DNA of 64,000 bases from Amphiura filiformis (lineage: Eukaryota > Echinodermata > Ophiuroidea > Amphilepidida > Amphiuridae). The stretch is from positions 24,182,893 to 24,246,892 of the forward strand of contig NC_092646.1 in NCBI RefSeq assembly GCF_039555335.1, read 5' to 3'. Both the position numbers and the translations under genes were made by a program. The notes below the pieces were generated by a model. That model saw nothing but the letters and a program-made list of their open reading frames with translations. It was not told the DNA's origin and did no database searches. Below, piece after piece: positions 44,300-55,499 of this stretch (positions are counted from its first letter, which is position 1; each line of letters starts with the position of its first letter).

Positions 44300-46155
44300 T
44301 GGTCATTTTCACGGTAAAGGGTGTAACTTTGGATTTTTAACATTTTGATCCGTAGTTTTCTAATAAAGCCACAGAATTCCATGATTTTTGGCCACATAAG
44401 TCATCTAGTTAGCAGCTACCTTGGGTAGCATAATCATCTTCGGGAGTTACTGCGTTCAGTTTTAGCAGGCTTAAATGTACCTAATATTGCCATTTTGAAA
44501 AACTGTAAAAAACAGTAACATTTTTGTAAAACCCTGTGTTTTCTTCAGTTAGTTCATGGATAATTTTTCTTATCCTGAAAGTACGGTCATATGTTCAGTA
44601 AACACTGCCACATTAGATTTAATTGTGAACAGCCCTGTATTTTTGAGAACCGGACTTGATATTTGTCGTTTGAGGCTTCATTTTCCGTTAACAATTGTTA
44701 ACAAACTTTGTGGGTATAGCTTTGGTTCATAATTCTTGGTTATTTCTTCACTTCTTCTTGATTCATAACAGTTGATATCTTAACTTGAAATGGGTAACAA
44801 AAATTAGTTGATTTGCAAGCTTTTAAAATTTTTATAAAATCTTGACTTCAAAGAGCCGATTTTCCGTTAACTTTTTGAAGCCTCGAAACAAACTGTTCAG
44901 CAAGCTTGGGCAAATATAAATAAAAGAGCTCATCCAATCTATTTATCAAAATGTAGCAAAGTAGATCCTCAAGTCACTTGTTTTTAAATCATGGAGATAT
45001 ATATCACCGTTTGAAAATGGGACCCAATACAAACTTTCCGTTAACAATTGAAGCCTCCGAAACAAATGAAGCCTCCGAAACAACAGTAAACTTAATTATC
45101 ATCTATGCATATCTAAATTGGTATGTTCCATATTGATATCTGCATTGTAATTGTTGCATGATATGTACAGAATGTCATAAATTTAAAAAAAAATTGATAT
45201 TATGGTTAATGCTTGAAAAATATACTGATATCCAAGAAAGCCCGTTTCGGAGGCTTCACATGCAAATAACACCATACTTAACAAATGGGTGAAAAATTAT
45301 CATGTTATAAATCTGCAATATCTGCCGCATAGAATCATTGATTCAATACACACAAGAAAATAACAGCTTAGATGATCCCAACAGTGTTGTTTTCAAAAAA
45401 CTACTTCTGCCATGTTTAACCATTGTAAACATGAAGCCTCGAAACAAAAAAAATGACTTGCTGTGATAATTTAATTTTTGTCACAACTGAAATTCAATAC
45501 TTAGAAGCAAAGCATGAAAATTGGTAATTGTGATATTTTTAACCTATTTTTTCATGTCAACTTGTAGTAGTTACCCAAATATTTTACTTTTATGATCACC
45601 TGTGTTGTTAACTGAAGCCTCCGAAACACAAATCGCTTGAATTGCCAATTCTAAAAAATAACTCCAATTTCTGTGAAACTTGGCTGGGAGGTTCCTTTCA
45701 TCAAGTAGTATTTGTACATGAAGTTAGACATTTAAATTATTTTAGGAACCCAATTAAAACTTTAAAAATATGTTTAAGGTTGGGAAATTTCCATTGCAAA
45801 TGACCCTTGATGTTAAAAATTTTCAAAATTGCAATTACAAACATAGCAAAACATGGTATAAAATTTAACTTATATCTGTTGACTTACTTTGGAATGGGAT
45901 TTCACATGTATTCCAGCTTTCATGTCATAATTTTCTGAGCTTATGTAAAATACATTTTTTCTTAGATTTTAACCAAAATGTTATGGAAATGTCAAATTTT
46001 TTATCAGAAATCAAAAGGTTTAAGCCTTGAAACACTATTTTACTGGAATTTAAGTTGCTTCTATGCATGATTACAGTAAACAGAAACATATTTAAGTGGT
46101 TTGAAATTTTGACCCTAAAAATCAAAAGTTACACCCTTTACCGTGAAAATGACCA
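44300..46155. mobile_element. 1.86-kb TA-flanked element with internal TGAAGCCTCCGAAACA words
   Basis: About 42-bp inverted ends beginning TGGTCATTTTCACGGTAAAG, with TA at 44298-44299 and 46156-46157. The interior is A/T-rich without an ORF of note. The word TGAAGCC(TC)CGAAACA recurs at about 44661 (inverted, diverged), 44875, 45049, 45067, 45245 (inverted), 45432 and 45613. CCGTTAAC words occur near the first four. Non-autonomous. Confidence 0.85.
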
Positions 46156-46200
46156 TATTGTACCTATGAGATTTTTAATGTTGTGTGAAAAACTACAATT

Positions 46201-46493
46201 CAGCCCTCGAATTAACCCCATCCCCACTGCCGTAATGCCCTCAAAATATGTCCTTTACCCAAGGCAGTCACTTGCCGTGCCCTCTAATGAAGTTGCCTAT
46301 GTTTGTGTGTGTTTTCTTCACCTTTGAGAAATTGCTTTGGTGCCCTTCTTAAATTTTCAACAGTTGCCATGATGTCCTCTTGAAATATTACAAACTGCCG
46401 TGCTGCCTTGCTTTTTCAGTGAAAATCCAAGGCAATTTGCAACTTGCCCTAAAAAGGTTGCCGTGCCCCTTCAGATCCTTAATTCGAGGGCTG
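46201..46493. mobile_element. hAT-like MITE, CAGCCCTCGAATTAA ends, perfect 8-bp target duplication
   Basis: CTACAATT flanks both ends (46193-46200, 46494-46501). The interior is a degenerate series of TTGCCGTGCC / TTGCCGTGCCC words separated by 25-60 bp. Confidence 0.9.
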
Positions 46494-46663
46494 CTACAAT
46501 TGCCACCGGGGTGACCCCCTCTTTCCTCTCCAAAGTAAATTAATCCTAACCAAATCAAACATGAAAAATCCTCAAATGCACAAAGCAACTGCATGGAAAG
46601 TTTGACCGGCCAAAGGTACACCTCTGTGGCGTGCTATCCCTGGTTGCATGTCTGGCACCCGAG

Positions 46664-47455
46664 CAGGGTTCACAGTTTATCGCATTTTCGCGTCCAGGGC
46701 GCTTTTTGAACTCACTGGACCCGGAAAAAGTAAGATTATGTAACCTGAATGGGTCCAGCAGGCTGTGCTTGGACCCGGAAAAAATCCCATCCAAGAAATA
46801 AAAAATATCATCATAGATCGTCATTGTGCGATAACCCAGCTCAATCGGCTCACAGCACATTTTTTTAAACAACTTTTCATTCATAAATTACATACAAAAT
46901 TTACAAAAATCGCTGCAACATGATACACACCTCATCGCTATTTCATGCACAGATATTTGATCAGCAATATGAGGGGAACTATGGAAGAGGTTGACTTGCG
47001 ATTTTTTTCGGGTCGTGCAAATATTATGTAACAATAATAATGTCAATAAAACATGTTCAATTCCAGTGACATCACGAAAACACGTTTTTGCGGCAGTTGA
47101 ATTTCAACCGAGCAATAACCAAATAATTAGATGATTAAAGTAGTGCATGTTATTAGGTAGTAATTGTAGTTCTTTATGAGAAAGTCAGCCGATCGCGGCA
47201 AGTCATCTTTTACCCAGTAATTTGACTCGATTTTGGTAAGTTTTGGGTGCGGAATTCGGCATACTTTAATATTTAATTTATCATTTGCGCCAGTACTCAA
47301 AATACATTTCCGGGTGTTTCTGCAGTTTCGTACATAAGTGCAATTTGGACCCACAAAAATCAATGTGGGACCCGCAAATTTCAACTAAATGGAATATGAA
47401 TGGGTCCATCATAAAAAAGTGGACCCGGTTATTTGAGAGCAAACTGTGAACCCTG
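46664..47455. mobile_element. hAT-like element, CAGGGTTCACAGTTT ends
   Basis: Inverted ends CAGGGTTCACAGTTT and AAACTGTGAACCCTG. Flanks CACCCGAG / CACCCCAG match at 7 of 8. The interior carries several copies of GGACCCGGAAAAA-type words in both orientations near the ends. No transposase frame. Confidence 0.85.
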
Positions 47456-47670
47456 CACCCCAGGGGTCCTTGGTTCAAAACTGCACCCAAGAAAAAAGTG
47501 TTTTTCTCTTCTCCTTGTTTCTTTCTCCCATCCCCCTCGCCAAGAATCACCTGGAGTGTTAGGGTTAACAACATGGTTAAAGATGTGGGCTGTATGAGTC
47601 ATTGAGGGGATTTACATGTAGAGGGGTTGGAAATAGAGAGTCCAATGAACTTAGGAAGGATAGTTAAATT

Positions 47671-47966
47671 CAAGCCTTGAAATAAGCGGGCGCGGGGAGC
47701 AAATTTACTTTCGTAAAGCCACCAATTGCTCCTGGTCCTTGTAAAATTCACATGAACCAGGAGCAATTTTCACTTGATGCAGTCGTTTTGCACTTGATGC
47801 AGTCGTGCTGGTATGCTGTATTGTATATACGCAGAAAAGGATTTAATATTGAAAATTGCTCCTGTTTCTTCAGAAATTGCTCCTGGTTCTTGTAAAATCC
47901 CAGTGAAGCAGGAGCAATGTTCAAAACAAATTGCTCCTGGTTCCAGTCTGCTTATTTCAAGGCTTG
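47671..47966. mobile_element. hAT-like MITE, CAAGCCTTGAAATAAGC ends, perfect 8-bp target duplication
   Basis: GTTAAATT flanks both ends (47663-47670, 47967-47974). The interior has about seven copies of AATTGCTCCTGGTTC in direct and inverted orientation. Confidence 0.9.
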
Positions 47967-47989
47967 GTTAAATTAGGGGTTCATTCATA

Positions 47990-48212
47990 TATTTTCATGA
48001 CTAAACGGTTGTTTATGCAGAACGTTTTGTGATTATTATTTCATCAAAATAATAACAAAAATTACAAGTAACATTATTTAAAAACATGATTTTCCTTCAT
48101 TTCCCCTACCCGGTGATCTCACATCCGGGACACCGGGCATAAATGCTGTTTATGCCCGGCTCTCGACCAATCATGCGTGCTGTTATATTGCGTGTATGTA
48201 TGAATGATTTCA
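47990..48212. mobile_element. Second copy of the GCTGTTTATGCCCGG element
   Basis: Shares TTTCATCAAAATAATAACAA and GCTGTTTATGCCCGGCTCTC with the 39.8-kb copy. It lies next to the hAT-like element at 47671-47966. Confidence 0.75.
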
Positions 48213-48499
48213 TCAAGAGACTGGAGAGCTGAGGGGAAACATCACATTTGTGAATAAATTGAACTTGTACTGGGACTTGTACTCATGTATTATAGTACAA
48301 AAATTCCCTACTAAATTGAAAAAAAACCCACCATAATAATGAGACAATTATACGAGATTGTTGTTACAGCTCAAATTTATTGCCAATTTTACAACTTGAA
48401 CATTTTAATTACAATAGTACCAACTTACAAATCATAACGCAAAGCCTAAAATTGACTTTAAAAATGTTGAAATATGTACACTTTCTAGGGTCTTTTAGT

Positions 48500-49100
48500 T
48501 GAAATTATTACCCCATGTGATCAAAAGTGGAACAAATTCCATTTGACAAAACACTTTCTAATCTAAGTCATCTAATTTACAGCATTCTGATATTTATATC
48601 CAAATCTTACCTAAAGGGATCGGATAGCAATGTTTGTATAGTATTTTTTGGGACATTAGAGTACATCAGGCACAAATTGCATTCTGTATACCAGGAATGT
48701 CCTTCTGATATCAAATAATTTCGATTTTTTTATTTTTTTTATTCGCAATATACAAATTTTATGGCAATTTATTAAAAATTGATATTTTTACAGTCCTTGA
48801 AATCAACATAAATCTAATGATATGTACATACAGTGTACACATGTAGCTGGGAGGAAAAAAATGTATATCTTCAATACGAAAGGTCAAAATTGTCAAATGA
48901 TAGACAGCTTCTTCTCCCCATATCGCAAATTTCAAGAATTAAAATTATTTGATATATCAGAAAGACATTCCTCGTATTCAAAATGTAATTTGGTGTGTGT
49001 GATGTGCTCTCATGTCCCACAAAAAATATTGTGCAAACGTTGCTATCCGATCCAATAAATGGATCATTTTGACAAAATGTAAGACCAATGTCTTGGTAGA
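48500..49100. mobile_element. Foldback element
   Basis: AAAATTGCATTCTGTATACC-like, CATTCCTGGTATA, GGGACATTAGAGTACATCA and GGATCGGATAGCAATG segments on the left recur inverted (diverged) at 48940-49060. The outer ends near 48525 and 49080 also pair. Open frames here are repeat artefacts. Confidence 0.65.
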
Positions 49101-51132
49101 ATATGATTGAAGACCATGACCCTCCTAGGTTGCAACTGAATTCAACTCCAAACTGTTTTTGTCATGTATTATAGGCCTAATTTATACCATCAAATAAACA
49201 TCAAGCTTTAGTTGACCTGACCAATCCAACTCATTATTATGTTTTGAAGGAAAATATTGGATCCAAAACATAATAATGATAAAATTGGATGCTTTACGCC
49301 CAATATTTATTGGTCTCGCTATGAGTTGTAAAATATTGGACTCAACTACGTCTCGTCCAATATTTTAAAACTCATAGCTCGACCAATTAATATGGGCTCA
49401 ACCGATCCAATTTTATATCAAAGTAGCCCTGGTCCAATCTAATATCTGGGAACTTTTTAGTATTCAAACTAGAGAGTAGGAATATTGGTTTTGGTCTTTG
49501 TTATATCGGTATTCAAAATGAAAATATTCTGCTTACAAAATCATCATACATCTTTGAACAGTCCACATCAAAATGCTAATATTATTAATGTTCTGTCAGC
49601 CACTGGAAAAGCTTCATTAGCACATTCATTAATATATTTTAGATAGATAGAAATCTTTCTTTATTGAGGGTAACAAGCACTGCTTTCCAAGCAGGCCCTC
49701 ATACAAAGTACATTATAATATATACAGACATAATTAAAATTTACACAAGATGTATGAAGTTACTAGAAATACAACAAAAAAGTTATGTGATAATAATGAA
49801 ATTGAATGAAAATTACAATATACTCAAGGATAAACTTTTCAAAGAGGAGCTTGGTAAACTTTTGATTTGAATTGGCCTATTGAAATATTCTCCAACTCTG
49901 CTCTAACTACCGGAGATAAATTATTCCATGCATAGGCTGCTCTCACATGAAATGTACGTAGCCCTGAATTTGATTTAAATTTTGGCACAATCAATGTATT
50001 TGTACTATGATTTCTAGTTTGGTGGGTATGGATATCATGTACAAAGTTAAATTGAGAAGATAAGTATGATGGACTTAAGTTCCTTAAGCATTTAAAAATG
50101 AGCAATAATAATTGATTATGCCATCTATTATCTAGTTTAAGCCACTGAAGTGTTTCCATCAATTCATTTATTGGCGTTCTAATATCTGCAGAAAGTATTG
50201 ATCTGGCCAAATTATTATGAAGAACCTGTAATTTGTTATGAAATTCAATTGAAAAATTTGACCAAACTGTGCTTCCATAGTCAAGGTGAGGAAGAACAAG
50301 GGCATTTGATAACATTACAGTGGTATGGAATGGAAGAAAGTGTTTTACACGCCTTATAATACCAGTTCTTTTTGAAACATTCTTACACATATAATCAACA
50401 TGAGCTGACCAGGACAAGTTACAGTCAAATTTTACACCTAGATACTTAAATTCATCAACTCTTTCAATAATGTTACTATTATAGATAAGTTGAATTTCAC
50501 TGAACCTTTCAAGCTTATGTTTTGTGCCAAATATCATAAATTTAGTTTTGTCAACATTTAAAGTGAGTTTGTTAGCTTTGAACCAATCAGCTACTTTACT
50601 TAGACATGACTCTAATTGCATTTGAAGATCAGAAACAGTCTTAGCTTTGCACATTAATGATGTGTCATCAGCATACATAACAGTTTTACAATTACAACCA
50701 ACAACATCAGGCAGGCAATTGAAAAAATTATGAATAATAATGGGCCTAGTATAGAGCCTTGAGGAATTCCTATGTTGACAGATTGAAAATCAGAAAGTGT
50801 TGAGTTTACACTAACAGTCTGCGATCTGTTACTCAAATACGATTTAAACCATAAAAGTTCACTGTTCTCTATGCCATACTTCTGAAGTTTGTTAATAAGA
50901 ATTTCATGGCTCACTGTATCAAACGCTTTCTTTAAATCAAGAAATATTACACCTGTAGCATATCCATCATCCATATTATTTAGAATGAAATCTTGAACAT
51001 CAAGTAGTGTGGTGGAAGTGGAATGATTTGCACGAAAACCTGATTGAGCATTAGACAGTAGGCTTGCATTAGTTAAATACATATACAATTGATCATGTAC
51101 AGCTCTTTCCATAATTTTAGATAGAATTGACA

Positions 51133-52108
51133 CACACCACTCCACGCCATACATAAATTCTCCCAGTCACATTTCCCCAATATGAAATTTTTAAAAAGTA
51201 AAATTTTAATTTTACTTCTTTTAAAGTTTGGCAGAGGCGGGGTTCGAACTCACGGCGCAGCTCTTTGGCTATACCATATGACCAGCGCCTTAGACCGCTC
51301 GACCACGAAGGACTTGACAGTGTCATCGTGAAAATTTAAACATATAATATTAATAAATCGCAACTTCATTACTATACATCATATTTTGGAATTTTATCTG
51401 CTTAAAACATTAATGTGTATTATAATAAAGCTACCATTATTTATATTGTTGAATTCTCAAGCGCATAGAGACAATTAAAAGGAGGGTTCTGTGAATAGGC
51501 CTACATACACAATACATAAAATCGATTTTGATATCGGCCACGTGCTCTGCTGTGCATGTGGTTTCCCGTAGTGGCGGAAGTTGTATTACGAAGTGCATCC
51601 GAACTCCATTTTGAAGCAAATGCTTTTGACAAGGCATTGGATTGTTCCAGTTTGCATCCTAAATCCACATTAGACCCTAATTTTATTTACTGAAATCAAA
51701 AGATTAGATTATCATAACAACAAAACGGTAATCTTTTGTCGGGTCTAATGTGAAAATTACATTAAAAAATACAGTTTTTACAGAATTAATTTTCACTTAA
51801 TTCCAAAAAAAAAAAAATGGCGTATATATAAGATTGAAATAAATTCTCTACCTTCTATACTAGATCAATTGTGACGCAAAGTTATTATCAAAAAGTGTTG
51901 TGATAGATGTACAGTTAATATTCATATATTCCATTAATTATCTGATGGTACAGTTTTTACACAGAAAATATTTATTTGAAAAACCTGCCACTCGGCTTTT
52001 TCCGGAAAGGTCACAGTGTTGCCGTGACCTGTGCAATAATTACAATTAAAAATTTTCTTATTCTAACAGCAAGCGTTTCTAGAATGTATTTTGGCGAAAT
52101 GTGGTGTG
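51133..52108. mobile_element. 976-bp terminal-inverted-repeat transposon nested in the LINE RT, 9-bp target duplication
   Basis: The left end CACACCACTCCACGCCAT and the right end (reverse complement CACACCACATTTCGCCAA) are imperfect inverted repeats. Both are flanked by GAATTGACA (51124-51132 and 52109-52117). Removing the element and one copy restores a continuous RT frame, which proves the insertion boundaries. A 9-bp duplication suggests a Mutator-like element. There is no transposase ORF, so it is non-autonomous. It contains a tRNA-like block (51223-51312). Confidence 0.88.
51223..51312 (-). repeat. tRNA-like sequence (Leu/Ser type) inside the nested transposon
   Basis: The minus strand has box A TGGTCGAGCGG, a CTAAGGCGC D-stem segment, and box B GAGTTCGAACCCC with an expanded variable arm, ending in TGCCA. 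The acceptor stem does not pair (GTCCTTC against CTCTGCC), so it is not a functional tRNA. It is likely a captured tRNA-derived segment. Confidence 0.7.
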
Positions 52109-53953
52109 GAATTGACAATACTGAAATGGGCCTAAAGTTCCCTACATCTGTTTTATCACCTGACTTAAATATTGGTGTCACCTTGGCTTTTTTCCATTCA
52201 TCAGGAAAAGTAGATCCACTCAATGACAGGTTGCAGATATGAGCTAGACTATTTGAAATGAAGGGTCCAGCCAATTTCAACAACCTGACATTAAACTGAT
52301 CCAATCCTGGTGATTTGTTATTTTGCATATTACTAATATGATTACAAACAAATTCAGGTGTAATTTCATTAAATTTAAACTTATTTACTTTACAATATTG
52401 TCCAGAACACACATTATTACATGGACATTTGATATTATCATACTCATTAAATTTTTTGCCAAGTTGATTACCAATAGATGTAAAGTACTCATTGAATTCA
52501 TTGGCAATCGCTTTATCATTTGATACACATGTGCCCTTATTGGAAATTGAAGTTGGTACACTTGAAGACTTATTTGGTATAATTTTCTTGATTGTTTTCC
52601 ATAAGTTCTTACTATCATGCATATTATTAATAATAGCATCATTACAATAACTTTTTTTCAGATAAAACCTCATATTGTTGACTTTATTTCTGAGTGACTT
52701 TGCCTGTTTCCAATCCTCTTGATTATTTGTTTTTATTGTGCCTTTGCAAAATAATAGTCCCTATCTTTGCACAGTCTTAAAAAGTCTCCATTGATCCACT
52801 CTGGCAGATACCCTTTAATTTTTTTCTCTTTAAATGGTGCATGCTTATCACAAGCTTCTGTGAATAAGGTTTCAAATTTGTTTAGAGCATTGTTTACATT
52901 GTCAATAGAGCAAATGTTGTCCCAATCAATATTATTGACAGTATTGATAAATTCCAATTCATTGAAATTCTTAAAGCATCTTGATTTTACAATTCTTGGA
53001 GGAAGTTTAGGTAGTTTACATTTTCTTACAACATAAATTAATGAGTGATCACTGAGCCCTAAACTATGTACACCAGATGATATCACATGCTCTGGCTTAG
53101 ACACAAATATTAAATCAATTATAGTTTTACTAGTTTCTGTTATTCTTGTATAATCTTTAATTAGCTGTTTCATGTGTGAATTGTTTGCCAAATTTGACAC
53201 TTTCTTTTTCTTATCAGTTTTGGAAATATCCAAATTGAAATCACCTAAAATATAGACATCATCATAAAGATTATTGCACTTTTGGAACATAATATCAAGT
53301 TTATCTAAGTATTCTACAGTACAGCTTGGTGGATCGATACACATTTCAATGACAATAGGTTTGGTTTTTGGCAAGTTAATTTCCATGAAAAGAGCTTCCA
53401 TATCTGTTTCATATAGATCAGTATTTTGCTTATATGGAATATTATCTTTTATGTAATATAATACTCCACCATGAGATTCATCATTTTCATTTTGCCTGTC
53501 AAGCCTACATACACTATTATAGCCATTTATCTTAATCTCTGAATCATCAATATCCCTTGTAAGCCAAGTTTCTGTTAAACAAAGCACATCAATACCATTA
53601 TCATGTAAAAGGAGATTGACATAATCTACTTTATGAATGAGACTTCTGATGTTTAGATGAGCTATTTTTAATCCCTTTTGCAATTTACAGTTTAAATCAA
53701 TAAAGCCATCACTGAAAGGAAACTCATCATCACAGGTCTTAGAGAAACAACATTTGCAAAACCAAGTTTTAGATTTATCAACATCAGAAATATCAATACA
53801 ATTAGCATGGAAATCAAGACTACATTTGTTACAAGTTACAAAAATATCAAATTTGATTATTTTGTTTAAACAATTACCACACATAGAATTACAATTATTA
53901 TCTTTGCATATTGTCACATTTTTCAAGTGTTCAAGCTGCTGGCTGTCGATATC

Positions 53954-55429
53954 TTAAAAAGAAATAAAGTTCTTTGCTAGAGTTGTAGTACCACTTCTCT
54001 TGAGATGCAGTCCATCGCGTGCTATGTGATTGCGTCCTATATTTGAATTATCGATGAATGTCCAATCAAACAGTTTACATTTTTCAGAGAGTCTAGTATT
54101 GTACTCTTTCAGCCATGCAGTCCTTCCAGAATGGATATTTTGCGCGTTAGTGATGACACAGCAATGTGAACATTAGCGTTAGTCCTTTTAATAATATTTC
54201 CAAGTTCAAGTAGTAAATCAAGACACTCTTCAGGGTAGCAAGCTCCCATGTTATTTGTTCCACAATGGATGATCACACAAGATGGTTGAGTATCTGCAAT
54301 TAGGGTGGGGGCAAGTTTGATCCAATGTTCGATATTGCTTCCACGTATGCATTCATTGATAACTTTCAGTCTCACGTGATAAGCGTCTCCTACAAGATAT
54401 TTGGGTATCGAGTCCCCAATGATGAGTACAGTTCGGCTCTTTGTATGGAGATGCGGAGATGCAGATCGGGTTTTGGATCTGGCGGGGAGTAGATGTACTT
54501 GAAGCTTCTGTAGGCTGAACATTTGCAGATTTAGTAGATGTACTTGAAGTTTCTGTAGGTTTAACGTTTGCAGATTTAGTTGATTTCTGGGAAGAGTTCT
54601 TGGAAGGTACAGTTTTCCATGGTAAGGGAATAGGGGGTAGATCATCATCAGGTTCCTCAGGGGTATCATCCACTTCAAGGACACTGAAGGGATTACTTGT
54701 AGGAATTGATGGAACATCAATTAGATCAGCAGAAGGGTGTTCAAAGTTAGATGCATTCACTTGTTGAACTTCAGGTTCATGCACACTGGGGTCACATACA
54801 TGTATTTCTGTTGCAGTAGTGTTCATATCATCAGTCTCTGTTGAAACAGTTGATGTTGAGACATGGCAAATGTCTGTCTGACAAGAAGCGTCACAGTGTG
54901 TAGGTACAGTGGTGGTTTGTATTCCAACTGAAACAAGGGAAGAATGTTCTGCCTTTGGAGTAGATGTAACTGGTAAAGGGAGGGGAATTATATCTTCTTC
55001 ATCACTGTCCATTAAGGATGAGTTGCAGGTTTCAGGAGTAGTCTGCTTAACAAATGATGTTTCAGAGTCAATTCTGTCACTGATTTCAGGAAGCACAGAG
55101 TCTACCCATTCAGTATGTTGGGTGCCTTGGACAGAAATAGTAGATGTTGAAGTATACACAGTAATAGTTGCCATTGGAGTTAAAGATCTGAAGATAAGTC
55201 CACATTTGCCCTTGCTTTCAGGGGATCCATACATAGCTGATAAGTGGTAGAGAATTTCATCAACACACTCAGGATCCACAGTTATTGTAGTGGAGAATGT
55301 TTTTGGAGTAATTTTCCATTTATCAGTGTTGTAGATTTCTCCATTTGTAAATCCAGCAAAGGACAAGTTCATAAAACTATGTAAAGTACTCCATGCTGAG
55401 CCAATTGTCCTGTTCAGAGAAGATGCCAT
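53954..55429 (-). pseudogene. LINE ORF1 with SGNH/GDSL esterase domain, frameshifted
   Basis: Translation starts at 55429 (MASSLNRTIG). The first about 300 residues are low-complexity, Ser/Thr/Pro-rich with acidic patches and an imperfect internal repeat (SAN-V-PTE-SSTSTKS, 54490-54590). The esterase domain lies in a second frame: block I VLIIGDSIPKYL (Ser nucleophile), block III CVIIHCGTNNM, and in a third frame block V RDGLHLKRSG (Asp/His) before the stop at 53954. Frame changes are needed near 54480 and near 54150. Esterase domains of this kind are known in ORF1 of CR1-group LINEs, where they probably act in lipid or membrane association. All catalytic residues are still readable. Confidence 0.88.
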
Positions 55430-55499
55430 TGTTCAATTAGGACCCTATTGTCCAGTGAATAGATGATGGCTGGATGCAAAACAGGATGTGCAGTGGTGA

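Larger units (their letters stand above)
49839..53926 (-). pseudogene. LINE ORF2: PHD-like finger, AP endonuclease, reverse transcriptase, broken
   Basis: Starts 53926, 27 bp after the ORF1 stop. Residues about 7-60 form a Cys/His finger of PHD type (CGNC, CNKC, FHANC, WFCKCC). The endonuclease follows: HLNIRSL, CLTETWL, GDFNLD, LSDHSLI. A frameshift near 52730 (after YYFAKAQ) precedes the RT part: NNKSPGLDQFN, EWKKAKVTPIFKSGD, NFRPISVLS. The RT is then split by a nested transposon (51133-52108) and resumes with SILSKIMERAVHDQL, motif A FLDLKKAFDTVSHEIL and motif B GIPQGSILGPLLF. A further frameshift near 50710 precedes motif C YADD. The C-terminus ends at 49839. The polymerase aspartates are intact. 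The gene is inactive because of the breaks, not because of lost motifs. Confidence 0.92.
49640..55450 (-). mobile_element. CR1-like non-LTR retrotransposon (LINE), near full length
   Basis: Two ORFs in CR1/L2-clade order on the minus strand: ORF1 (55429-53954) with an esterase domain, and ORF2 (53926-49839) with AP endonuclease and reverse transcriptase. The 3' end is AATAAAGAAAGATTT followed by TCTATCTATCTA, a short-repeat tail as expected for this clade rather than poly(A). Length is about 5.8 kb including a 976-bp nested transposon. Four apparent frameshifts plus the nested insertion make this copy inactive. The frames are otherwise well preserved, implying a fairly young insertion. The 5' boundary is approximate. 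Confidence 0.93.

Noticed and set aside
46055-46327. 90-codon plus-strand frame
   Set aside because: It spans the end of one transposon and the start of another; no domain.
51223-51312. Functional tRNA-Leu/Ser gene
   Set aside because: The acceptor stem does not pair and it lies inside a transposon.
54909-55250. 113-codon plus-strand frame
   Set aside because: Antisense shadow of LINE ORF1.
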